6,570 nt of DNA from Sulfurovum sp. (GTDB taxonomy: Bacteria > Campylobacterota > Campylobacteria > Campylobacterales > Sulfurovaceae): the NCBI GenBank assembly GCA_003978375.1, contig QNZW01000079.1:1-6570 (forward strand), given 5' to 3'. Positions within the stretch are counted from its first letter, which is position 1; the number at the start of each line of letters is the position of its first letter. The position numbers were made by a program, and so were the translations under genes. The notes beneath the pieces are model-generated. The model saw only the letters and a program-made list of their open reading frames with translations, ran no database searches and was not told the origin of the DNA. Shown piece after piece: positions 1 to 6,161 of this stretch.

Positions 1-418
1 TACTTTTTTGTCTCTCATCTCCATCCACGATAAAATCTGCCAATTCTACCAAAATACGACTCGCTGCTTTTGGTCCTATGCCTGGTACACGTTTTAGCAT
101 AGTCACATCTTTAGAAGCCACTACTTTAGCAAAAGTACTTGGTGTAAATGTAGAACAAATGGCCAACCCTACTTTAGGTCCTACACCATTAATTTTCAGT
201 ACCGTATCAAACATTTTTTTTTCATCAGTATCTATAAATCCAAAAAGAAGATTGGTATCTTCTCGAATAATTTGTGTCACAAAAAGTTTGATTTTATTCT
301 CTTGTATGCTATTGGATGTATGAATAGACACATGCACTTCATAAATAAGCCCATTGACATTCAAATGCACAAATGTGGGATCTTTTCGTTCTACTGTTCC
401 TTCTATGCCTACAATCAT
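1..418 (-). CDS. ruvA: Holliday junction branch migration protein RuvA (3' end outside window)
   Basis: RuvA binds the four-way Holliday junction as a tetramer and loads the RuvB motor for branch migration in recombinational repair. The reading frame runs off the left edge, leaving 139 codons. Seen in the translation: an N-terminal OB-fold (about residues 1-62) starting [10 protein letters not shown], with the acidic-pin signature RED at 52-54 followed by LLFGF, which matches E. coli RuvA Glu55/Asp56. Two helix-hairpin-helix motifs follow: NGVGPK at 77-82 and VPGIGPKAA at 111-119. The C-terminal RuvB-binding domain III lies outside the window. Two adjacent ATGs exist (421 and 418). The second is preferred because the AAAAGG ribosome site lies 6 bases upstream of it but only 3 from the first, and RuvA proteins usually begin MI-G. 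The gene is separated from the upstream yigZ by a terminator and appears to have its own promoter. No oddities are seen in the visible part. Confidence 0.96.
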   Translation of the reverse strand, partial: MIVGIEGTVERKDPTFVHLNVNGLIYEVHVSIHTSNSIQENKIKLFVTQIIREDTNLLFGFIDTDEKKMFDTVLKINGVGPKVGLAICSTFTPSTFAKVVASKDVTMLKRVPGIGPKAASRILVELADFIVDGDERQKS

Positions 419-448
419 CATTTGCCTTTTATTTAATTGGGTTGTAAA

Positions 449-476
449 AGTATAGCGTGGATTTTAAAAAAGAGAA
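449..476 (-). promoter_or_regulatory. Predicted ruvA promoter (sigma70-like)
   Basis: Reading the minus strand, a good -10 hexamer TATACT lies at 454-449, preceded by GC and by a T-rich run (about 463-476). This is the kind of upstream tract that replaces a strict -35 box in Campylobacterota promoters. Transcription would start near 442 and give a leader of about 24 bases carrying the AAAAGG ribosome site. The site sits just downstream of the yigZ terminator, which fits ruvA being a separate transcription unit. This is a pattern match only. Confidence 0.5.
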
Positions 477-505
477 AAAAATATGTCAAATTGACATATT
501 TTTTT
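475..505 (-). terminator. Palindromic rho-independent-type terminator after yigZ
   Basis: A perfect inverted repeat is centred on base 490, with 15-base arms (475-489 and 491-505). The core is AATATGTCAA/TTGACATATT, flanked by A runs on one side and T runs on the other. As RNA it would form a stem of about 8-10 pairs with a small AU loop, followed by a U tract, so it can act in the minus direction to end the hemH-VanZ-yigZ operon. It is symmetric and could also stop plus-strand transcription. The stem has few G-C pairs, so its strength is uncertain. The yigZ stop codon (TGA, 488-486) lies inside it. Confidence 0.65.
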
Positions 506-1046
506 GAAATTGTACTATTTTTTCTTCACTTCCTATGATTTTCCATGCCACTTTATCTATACCAAAATCACGTTCATACTCACTAATCTCTAATTGCTTA
601 AGTCTATAGAGTGTTTTATCTACTTGTGCATATGAAGTCTCAAACAAATACGCAATCTGTTTTGTATAAGGATGTAAAGTACTCACAGACAAAACCTCTT
701 TCACTGCCAAGGCATAAGCCCTAGCCATTCCACCTGTACCCAATTTAATCCCACCAAAATAACGTACAATAAGCACTGCACAATTGACCATATTTTCTCC
801 ACGCAGAACATTGAGAGCTGGTACTCCTGCACATCCTTTTGGTTCACCATCATCAGAGCTATTTTCAACGACTTGCTCAAATGCATTCATATACCGTAAA
901 GCATACACAACATGATTTGCTTTTGGATGTTTACTTTTTAGCACTTCTTGTAATCCCTCATATGCATCTATAGGAACCAAATGGGCAATAAACTTAGAGC
1001 GATTTACCTCTGTTGTACAAGTAAAAGAACAAAGTAATGTTTGCAT
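486..1046 (-). CDS. yigZ: YigZ / IMPACT family protein (UPF0029)
   Basis: This protein of 186 residues belongs to the widespread YigZ/IMPACT family. The family has two small alpha/beta domains. Eukaryotic IMPACT modulates Gcn2 signalling, but the bacterial role is poorly defined, and nucleic-acid or ribosome-related functions have been proposed. Seen here: RSKFIAHL at 16-23; the family signature DDGEPKGCAGVP at 65-76; and VRYFGGIKLGTGG starting at 94, followed by ARAYALA up to 114. The C-terminal domain (about 130-186) is more variable, as is usual. The length is slightly short of the roughly 200 residues common in the family. The start ATG overlaps the stop of the VanZ-like gene by one base (TAATG). 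Only a weak purine site precedes it, so translational coupling to the upstream gene is likely. It is the last gene of the hemH operon, and its stop codon is inside the terminator palindrome. No functional link to haem synthesis is evident. Confidence 0.93.
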   Translation of the reverse strand: MQTLLCSFTCTTEVNRSKFIAHLVPIDAYEGLQEVLKSKHPKANHVVYALRYMNAFEQVVENSSDDGEPKGCAGVPALNVLRGENMVNCAVLIVRYFGGIKLGTGGMARAYALAVKEVLSVSTLHPYTKQIAYLFETSYAQVDKTLYRLKQLEISEYERDFGIDKVAWKIIGSEEKIVQFQKNMSI

Positions 1047-1402
1047 TAAATTATTTTTCTTAAATATTTAGAGAGCTTTAAACCTATAAAACTTCCTATT
1101 GAGTCTGCTAAAATATCATTTATTTCAGAACAACGTCCTTCTACAAAATATTGACTGATTTCTATAAATACACCAAAACCCAATAACCACAACAACGCAG
1201 TCCAATAATCAATAGCATATGCCAATCTTATTAAAATTCCTAATACTAAAAAAGCAAGTATATGATGTGCTTTATCACTTAGTGTTCCAATCGTTGGTGC
1301 CAACTCTTGTGGTAACACCGCAGCAATATACGCTACACTCAGTGCCAACCAAAATAGCACTTTAAACAATGTACGATATTTATATAGTTTTGACTTTCTC
1401 AA
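1046..1402 (-). CDS. VanZ-like small integral membrane protein
   Basis: A protein of about 118 residues resembling the VanZ-like family, named after the teicoplanin-resistance protein; most members have unknown function. Numbered from the chosen start, hydrophobic segments lie at about 13-30, 46-63 and 66-82, with a short one at 96-107. The conserved polar signatures are SDKAHHILAF at 42-51 and EISQYFVEGRCSEINDILAD at 81-100, followed by SIG. The C-terminus is basic. There is no ATG near the N-terminus. The open frame allows a TTG at 1417, but a GGAG ribosome site at 1413-1410 is 4 bases from TTG 1405 and 7 bases from TTG 1402. I therefore choose 1402, with 1405 nearly as good and 1417 possible. 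The start overlaps the end of hemH by 23 bases and the stop overlaps yigZ by one, so all three genes are probably co-translated. There is no sign of an antibiotic-resistance context. Confidence 0.82.
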   Translation of the reverse strand: MRKSKLYKYRTLFKVLFWLALSVAYIAAVLPQELAPTIGTLSDKAHHILAFLVLGILIRLAYAIDYWTALLWLLGFGVFIEISQYFVEGRCSEINDILADSIGSFIGLKLSKYLRKII

Positions 1403-2315
1403 CAATGAGCTCCACAAATGTATCTGAACTATTTAAACAAGAGGCAACAATATAATCTTCATATTTTATTTTTTTGGCAATTTCTCTATGTTCTATATCA
1501 AGTTCAAAGAGTGTCTCTGAATTATCAATGGTAAATGCCAAAGGAAAAATAACAACTTTTCTGTGTATTGGATTACGCAATACATCTACAAGATTGGGTT
1601 CTAGCCATGCCGAAGATCCTACTTTAGACTGATATGCAAGCTTAATATCATGAAAATGAATCCCCCGTTCTTTTAGATAAATCTTAATCGCACTTGCATT
1701 GGCCTGGACTTGATTTTGGTAGGGATCCCCTGCTTGAATAATACTAAGAGGTAAACCATGTGCAGAGAGCAATAAATCATACTCTGTGGTATCTTTTTCT
1801 TTCATAGCTTCTATAATTTTATCTACAGAAGCTGCTATATAATGATAATCATCATAATAAGGTTCAATCATTGTCATTTTAGGTTTATATTTTAAGATTT
1901 TACAACGTGCTTGTAAATCTTCTAAAGAAGAGAGTGTGGTGGTAGTAGAATATTGAGGATACATAGGAAAAAGAATAAGCTCACTTACCCCTTCTTCTTG
2001 ACACTGTTTTAGGACTTCATCTGCAAAAGGTGGTACATATCGCATCACAGGATAAATAGGCATCTCTAATTTAGTTTCAAGTTTAGCTATAAGTTCTTGG
2101 GTAAGTTCTAGCAGTGGAGATTTTCCGCCAAGTAAACCATAATTTTCTTTGACCTCTTCAAGACGCCCATTGATAATAAGAGTAGAAACAAATTTTCGTA
2201 AATAACGATTCATCGGTAAAATATTTTTATCGGCAAACATATTGCGTAAAAAAAGTTCTACTTCATCGACATTATTTGGTCCACCCATATTAAGCAATAA
2301 CAGTGCTTTACTCAT
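1380..2315 (-). CDS. hemH: Ferrochelatase (protoporphyrin/haem synthesis)
   Basis: HemH inserts Fe2+ into the porphyrin at the end of haem synthesis, acting in the cytoplasm or at the inner membrane face. Numbering below counts from the first of three tandem ATGs (2321), which gives 313 residues. The preferred start is the third ATG (2315, 311 residues, MSKALLLLNMGGP), because AAAGGA overlaps the first ATG and is correctly spaced only from the third. Seen: LLLNMGGP near the start; GGKSPL at 65-70; the catalytic region LLSAHGLP, with the metal-binding His at 188, followed by GDPYQNQV (198-205); YQSKVGSSAWLEP at 230-242; and FPLAFTIDNSETLFEL at 259-274, with the conserved acidic partner Glu269. 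The length is typical for a Gram-negative ferrochelatase, and no Fe-S cysteine cluster is seen at the C-terminus. First gene of the operon with the VanZ-like gene and yigZ, divergent from kdsB. Confidence 0.96.
   Translation of the reverse strand: MSKALLLLNMGGPNNVDEVELFLRNMFADKNILPMNRYLRKFVSTLIINGRLEEVKENYGLLGGKSPLLELTQELIAKLETKLEMPIYPVMRYVPPFADEVLKQCQEEGVSELILFPMYPQYSTTTTLSSLEDLQARCKILKYKPKMTMIEPYYDDYHYIAASVDKIIEAMKEKDTTEYDLLLSAHGLPLSIIQAGDPYQNQVQANASAIKIYLKERGIHFHDIKLAYQSKVGSSAWLEPNLVDVLRNPIHRKVVIFPLAFTIDNSETLFELDIEHREIAKKIKYEDYIVASCLNSSDTFVELIVEKVKTI
1410..1413 (-). promoter_or_regulatory. Ribosome binding site deciding the VanZ-like gene start
   Basis: GGAG on the minus strand, lying inside the last codons of hemH. 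It is followed by CTCA and two consecutive TTG codons at 1405 and 1402. Its spacing favours one of these over the more upstream TTG at 1417, which would start before the site. Confidence 0.5.
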
Positions 2316-2320
2316 CATCA

Positions 2321-2326
2321 TCCTTT
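2321..2326 (-). promoter_or_regulatory. Ribosome binding site fused to tandem start codons of hemH
   Basis: AAAGGA on the minus strand runs directly into ATGATGATG; its last A is the first base of the first ATG. Only the third ATG (2315) has normal spacing (5 bases). This argues that the first two Met codons are not the main initiation site. Confidence 0.6.
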
Positions 2327-2337
2327 AAAAGTCTTGT

Positions 2338-2345
2338 ATTTTAGC
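2338..2345 (-). promoter_or_regulatory. Predicted hemH operon promoter, -10 region
   Basis: The minus strand reads GCTAAAAT, with a TAAAAT hexamer at 2343-2338. Transcription would begin near 2331 and leave a leader of about 15 bases holding the AAAGGA site. No -35 box is recognisable. I did not find a convincing Fur-type 19-base operator in this short gap. Pattern match only. Confidence 0.4.
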
Positions 2346-2353
2346 ATACTAAC

Positions 2354-2361
2354 TGTAAAAT
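2354..2361 (+). promoter_or_regulatory. Predicted kdsB promoter, -10 region
   Basis: TGTAAAAT on the plus strand has a TAAAAT hexamer at 2356-2361, which would start transcription near 2368 and give a leader of about 20 bases. It lies back-to-back with the hemH -10, only 12 bases away. No -35 match is evident. CATACT at 2345-2350 is a weaker alternative. Confidence 0.35.
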
Positions 2362-2388
2362 TAGTACCAATTTCACAAAAGGTTTTAC

Positions 2389-3108
2389 ATGATTATTATT
2401 CCTGCGCGTATTGGTTCGAGCCGTTTCCCAAACAAAGTCTTAGCAGATATTGGAGGTATGCCCATGGTAGTACGTACAGCAAAAGCCGTAGAAAATATCG
2501 ATGATGTCGTCATTGCTACGGATTCAAAAGATGTTATAGCAAGTGCTACAACACATGGTATAAAAGCTATACTTACCTCTAATGCACATAAAAGTGGAAC
2601 AGACCGTATCTATGAAGCGGTACAAACATTAGGATTACATGAAGATGAAATCATTATCAATGTACAAGGAGATGAACCTTTTATTGAAACTGAAGTGGTA
2701 CAAGCCATTTATGATTTAAGTCAAAAAAATAAAAACCATGCAAATGTTTTAATGAACTCTTGTTATAAATATATCTCTAATCCTGAAGCAGATGACCCAA
2801 ACATTGTAAAAGTAGTCACAGACCATGAAGATAGAGCATTGTATTTTTCACGTGCAAAAATACCTTACCCTAGAGATCATCACTTTGACAACTATAAAGG
2901 ACATATTGGTATCTATGGGTTTACAGTCAAATCTTTAGCACAATTTTGTTCTCTTAGTCCTGCACCTCTTGAAGAGATAGAAAAACTTGAACAACTCAGA
3001 GCACTCTATCATGGTTATAAGGTAGCCATGATAGAAGTACACACCAAAAGCTTTGGCATAGACACACCTGAGGATTTGGATAAAGCACTAAAATATCATA
3101 AGCTATAA
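2389..3108 (+). CDS. kdsB: 3-deoxy-manno-octulosonate cytidylyltransferase (CMP-Kdo synthetase)
   Basis: KdsB activates Kdo with CTP to give CMP-Kdo, the donor used by Kdo transferase to build the inner core of lipopolysaccharide, in the cytoplasm. The 239-residue protein matches the usual size. Seen: the nucleotide-binding start IIIPARIGSSRFPNK at 2-16 with Arg7, Arg12 and Lys16; SGTDR at 69-73; VQGDEP at 92-97 with the Mg2+ ligand Asp95; DPNIVKVV at 136-143; ALYFSRAKIPYPR at 150-162; HIGIYGF at 172-178; LEEIEKLEQLRAL at 194-206; and GIDTPEDL at 223-230, where Asp225 is the second metal ligand. The ATG is preceded by AAAAGG (2377-2382) at 6-base spacing. It is the only plus-strand gene here, divergent from hemH and convergent with gspF. 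NeuA-type or other sugar-nucleotide cytidylyltransferases are less likely, given the KdsB-specific motifs. Confidence 0.96.
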   Translation: MIIIPARIGSSRFPNKVLADIGGMPMVVRTAKAVENIDDVVIATDSKDVIASATTHGIKAILTSNAHKSGTDRIYEAVQTLGLHEDEIIINVQGDEPFIETEVVQAIYDLSQKNKNHANVLMNSCYKYISNPEADDPNIVKVVTDHEDRALYFSRAKIPYPRDHHFDNYKGHIGIYGFTVKSLAQFCSLSPAPLEEIEKLEQLRALYHGYKVAMIEVHTKSFGIDTPEDLDKALKYHKL

Positions 3109-3159
3109 AAGTTTTTATTGTTTCTTTAGCTCTATAAAGTCTATTAAATAGTGTATCTT

Positions 3160-4407
3160 TTATCTATTGACAACTTTACTTAAATCCCACATAGGCATAA
3201 AAATGCCTAATGCCATAAGCAACACAAGTCCTGCTATGAAAACCATAATGATAGGCTCAATATACGCTGAAATATTATCAATAAAATCTTTATATTCTTT
3301 TTCATAATATTGTGTTACTTTTTCTAGCATTTTATCGAGTTTGCCACTTGTTTCACCTGCGCGAATCATTTGCAAAAGCATACTTTTATAAAGTTCTGTA
3401 CGTGCTAAGGCTTCAGAAAAATCTACACCATGGCTCATATTTTCATTTACACTTAAAAGCTTTTTTTTAATCGCTAGATTATCTATCATATCTACAGATG
3501 TATTTAATGCTTCTACTATCGGAACACCTGATTTTATAAGTTCACTCAAAATCATATTAAACTGATACATCGTAGAGAGATGAATAATTTTATTTAAAAG
3601 ATAAAATTTTGGGTGCACCATCATGCTGTCTATTTTTAATTTTATATTTTTATTGTGTGCATACCCATAAATAGTCAATACAAAAATACTAAAAAGGAGG
3701 ATGAAAAAAAGTATACCATAATGCGAAAATAACCATTCTAGCTTTAAAAGTATCTGCGTAGGTAGAGGCAATTCTGTATGAAATTTAATAAAAATATTTT
3801 TAAATTTTGGCACAACGACCATAATTAATATAGCAAAAGCAATTGCCATAGCAGCTAAAGTAATCAAGGGAGAACGAATGGCTTTTTTAAACTTTTTTTG
3901 ATTATCTTGCATACTTTCTAGCATATCAGCTAGTCTATAATAAGCAGCAGAAATATTGCCTGTTTTTTCTCCTAAACTTGTCATGGCAAAAGCTATATTT
4001 CCAAATATTTTTACATAAGATTGCATTGCTTCTGATATACTTTTACCTGCATTAATATCATGATATATCTGTCCATATACTGTCTTGAGTGCTCTATTTT
4101 CTGTGTATGTTGCAACCTCTTTTAAAGTATCATCCATAGAAATCCCTGCATCTGTCATCACTGCAATTTGTCTTATGGTTGCTATCTTGTCTGACATAGA
4201 AATTTGGGGTGTAAAAAAATGTTTTATTTTTAAAAAATTCTCTTGAAATATCTCTTCAAGTGGTGCAGATGTTTGTACAACCTTTATCACCATAGCAGAT
4301 GGAAATAGCTGTTTTATACGTTGCACAGCATGTAAACGACTTCTTGCTTGAATCAACTCTATATGTTTTTTACCCTTATGAAAGAGTGTCACATGAAAGT
4401 ATTGCAT
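3160..4407 (-). CDS. gspF: Type II secretion / type IV pilus inner-membrane platform protein (GspF/PilC/MshG family)
   Basis: This polytopic inner-membrane protein forms the platform on which the GspE ATPase acts to assemble a pilus or pseudopilus. It has 415 residues, the usual family length. Seen: a cytoplasmic N-terminal segment (1-70); the first T2SF domain at about 73-197, containing RQIAVMTDAGISMDDTL (79-95) and SLGEKTGNI (144-152); membrane segments at about 178-200, 229-248 and 382-404; and the second T2SF domain at about 280-402, with LIKSGVPIVEAL (290-301) and the parallel IRAGETSGKLD (348-358). The family signature IEPIIMVFIAG is at 383-393. The start ATG lies two bases after the gspE stop (TAGAGATG) and has only a weak ribosome site, so it is probably translated by coupling. 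Campylobacter CtsF (competence) and MshG are equally valid family names; which machine it serves cannot be told from this gene alone. Confidence 0.93.
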   Translation of the reverse strand: MQYFHVTLFHKGKKHIELIQARSRLHAVQRIKQLFPSAMVIKVVQTSAPLEEIFQENFLKIKHFFTPQISMSDKIATIRQIAVMTDAGISMDDTLKEVATYTENRALKTVYGQIYHDINAGKSISEAMQSYVKIFGNIAFAMTSLGEKTGNISAAYYRLADMLESMQDNQKKFKKAIRSPLITLAAMAIAFAILIMVVVPKFKNIFIKFHTELPLPTQILLKLEWLFSHYGILFFILLFSIFVLTIYGYAHNKNIKLKIDSMMVHPKFYLLNKIIHLSTMYQFNMILSELIKSGVPIVEALNTSVDMIDNLAIKKKLLSVNENMSHGVDFSEALARTELYKSMLLQMIRAGETSGKLDKMLEKVTQYYEKEYKDFIDNISAYIEPIIMVFIAGLVLLMALGIFMPMWDLSKVVNR

Positions 4408-4409
4408 CT

Positions 4410-6149
4410 CTAAAGCTTTGTAACCCTATAAATTTCTTCTAAGGTAGTTTTACCTTCTAATACTTTTTGTATACCATTTTCAAACATCGTAATAAATCCT
4501 TCTTTTTTAGCCTGTTTACGCATCTCTTCTTTTGATCCATTGTTGGCAATCAACTGTGAAAAAGTATCTGAAATACTTAAAACTTCTGAAATCATCTCTC
4601 TTCCTGCATACCCACTATAGGCACATGCTTTGCATCCCTCACCTACATAAAATGTAGCATGGGATGGTATATAGGACTGTATCTGTTTTAAAAGGTTTTC
4701 TGAGGGGATGGTTTTTCTTTTGCACTGTTTACATATTTTTCTTACAAGTCTTTGTGCTTGTACTGCCACAACTGCACCACTTAGTAAATAAGATTCAATT
4801 CCCATATCTAGCATTCTATTCACTGCAGAGATCGCATCATTTGTATGCAAAGTAGAGAGTACCAAATGTCCTGTCAATGATGCTTGAATAGCTATACGTA
4901 ATGTCTCTTTATCTCTAATCTCTCCTACCATTATTTTGTCAGGATCTTGTCTAAGTATTGATTTTAATATAGTTGAAAAATCAAGTCCAATATCACTTCT
5001 TACTTGCACTTGTTGTAACCCTGTAATTTGATATTCAACAGGGTCTTCTACTGTAATGATTTTATCTTTTATATTTTTAATAATATTAAGTGCACCATAC
5101 AGTGTTGTGGTTTTACCTGAACCTGTAGGTCCAGTAACCAGCACAATACCATAAGGCACATGAATTGCTTTAAAAAAAATATCATATACCTCTTTACTCA
5201 TTCCTGTGTCTTCAAGTTTTAACATCACTTTTGTTTTATCTAAAATTCGTAAAACTATCGATTCTCCATGTATAGTAGGAAGTGTTGATACCCTAAAATC
5301 AAAATCTTTTTTTACAAGCGTTGCCGAAAATCTACCATCCTGAGGTTTTCGTTTTTCTGCTATATCTATATTAGCAAGTAATTTTATCCTTGAAACCAAA
5401 GGATTAAAAACATCTTTGTCCAGTATAAAACTTTGACGTAAAAAGCCATCTACGCGTTCACGAATCACGCAAGACTTTCCTGTTGCTTCGATATGAATAT
5501 CACTTGCTACTGCATAAATAGCTGACTTCAAAATAATATCAATCAACTTTAATACAGCAGGAGAATTACTCTTTTTTTGCCCTCCTGTAGTGGCTTGATT
5601 TAACTCTTTTCTTATGTTTGAAACCAATACTTTTATACTCTCATTCATCTCTAAATGCTGTAAATATTTTTGAATTTGTTTTGGTGAAGCAATAGATATT
5701 TGAATCGGTTTGTTAGGAAAAAGTCTTTGCATTGTATCTTGTGCCACCATATCAAATGGATCATCAAACACAATTTTAACAGCTAATTTTGTCTCTTCAA
5801 TAGGAATAGTATTGTATTTCACCAATTGTTTATAGGGTATCTGTGAAAAAAGCTTCATATCTATCTCTATATCATCCAAATCAATAGATTCAATCTCAAG
5901 CACTTTAGCCACTTTTTGAATAATAGAATATATATCCAAACCTTCTATTTTCTCAAGATGTGATAAAGTTATCTTACCTTCTCTAATCTTTTTAACTAAA
6001 AATATCTCCACAGAAGCCAAATCAACAATATTCTCATCAAGAAGATTTATAAAAGAAATTTTTTCAGAGAGATTTTTTTTCACCAATGAGGCAATAGCAC
6101 TTCTTGTAATGATATTCTCTTTCAACATCATATCAATCAGTGTTACCAT
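4410..6149 (-). CDS. gspE: Type II secretion / type IV pilus assembly ATPase (GspE/PilB/MshE family)
   Basis: A hexameric cytoplasmic ATPase that powers extension of a pilus or pseudopilus through the GspF platform. It has 579 residues. Seen in order: an N-terminal helical part (3-54) resembling two degenerate MshEN units; a T2SSE-N type domain (about 60-165); ASDIHIE at 215-221; RKPQDGRFS at 267-275; Walker A GPTGSGKT at 340-347; Asp box ITVEDPVEY at 365-373; Walker B region with MVGEIRD at 407-413; His box TGHLVLSTLHTND at 426-438; and a zinc-type tetracysteine pair, CKQC at 473-476 and CKAC at 506-509. The tetracysteine fits an extension ATPase (GspE/PilB) rather than the retraction ATPase PilT. 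The ATG at 6149 has a strong AAAAGG site (6161-6156) with a 6-base spacer, placed between the stop of the upstream TPR gene and gspE. All catalytic motifs are intact. Confidence 0.95.
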   Translation of the reverse strand: MVTLIDMMLKENIITRSAIASLVKKNLSEKISFINLLDENIVDLASVEIFLVKKIREGKITLSHLEKIEGLDIYSIIQKVAKVLEIESIDLDDIEIDMKLFSQIPYKQLVKYNTIPIEETKLAVKIVFDDPFDMVAQDTMQRLFPNKPIQISIASPKQIQKYLQHLEMNESIKVLVSNIRKELNQATTGGQKKSNSPAVLKLIDIILKSAIYAVASDIHIEATGKSCVIRERVDGFLRQSFILDKDVFNPLVSRIKLLANIDIAEKRKPQDGRFSATLVKKDFDFRVSTLPTIHGESIVLRILDKTKVMLKLEDTGMSKEVYDIFFKAIHVPYGIVLVTGPTGSGKTTTLYGALNIIKNIKDKIITVEDPVEYQITGLQQVQVRSDIGLDFSTILKSILRQDPDKIMVGEIRDKETLRIAIQASLTGHLVLSTLHTNDAISAVNRMLDMGIESYLLSGAVVAVQAQRLVRKICKQCKRKTIPSENLLKQIQSYIPSHATFYVGEGCKACAYSGYAGREMISEVLSISDTFSQLIANNGSKEEMRKQAKKEGFITMFENGIQKVLEGKTTLEEIYRVTKL

Positions 6150-6161
6150 AAAAAACCTTTT

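Noticed and set aside
78..323. An 81-codon plus-strand open frame
   Set aside because: It lies wholly opposite ruvA, whose minus-strand translation shows clear RuvA motifs. It is an antisense shadow.
701..886. A 61-codon minus-strand open frame
   Set aside because: It overlaps yigZ in another frame, across the family's conserved signature, and has no recognisable features of its own.
1046..1402. Reading the VanZ-like gene as a glycopeptide resistance determinant
   Set aside because: Only family-level similarity is visible and no vanA/vanS/vanR-type genes are nearby; VanZ-like proteins are common in species without such resistance.
2316..2388. A Fur or haem-responsive operator between hemH and kdsB
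   Set aside because: No convincing inverted repeat resembling a Fur box was seen in the 70-base gap.
3098..3140. Possible hairpin terminator between kdsB and gspF (AGCTA ... TAGCT)
   Set aside because: The stem is only about 5 pairs plus a bulge, nearly all A-T, and has no proper T tract after it on either strand. The convergent gap is too weakly structured to call.
4664..4855. A 63-codon plus-strand open frame with a hydrophobic look
   Set aside because: It is antisense to the zinc-cysteine and His-box region of gspE; the hydrophobicity comes from A-rich coding on the other strand.
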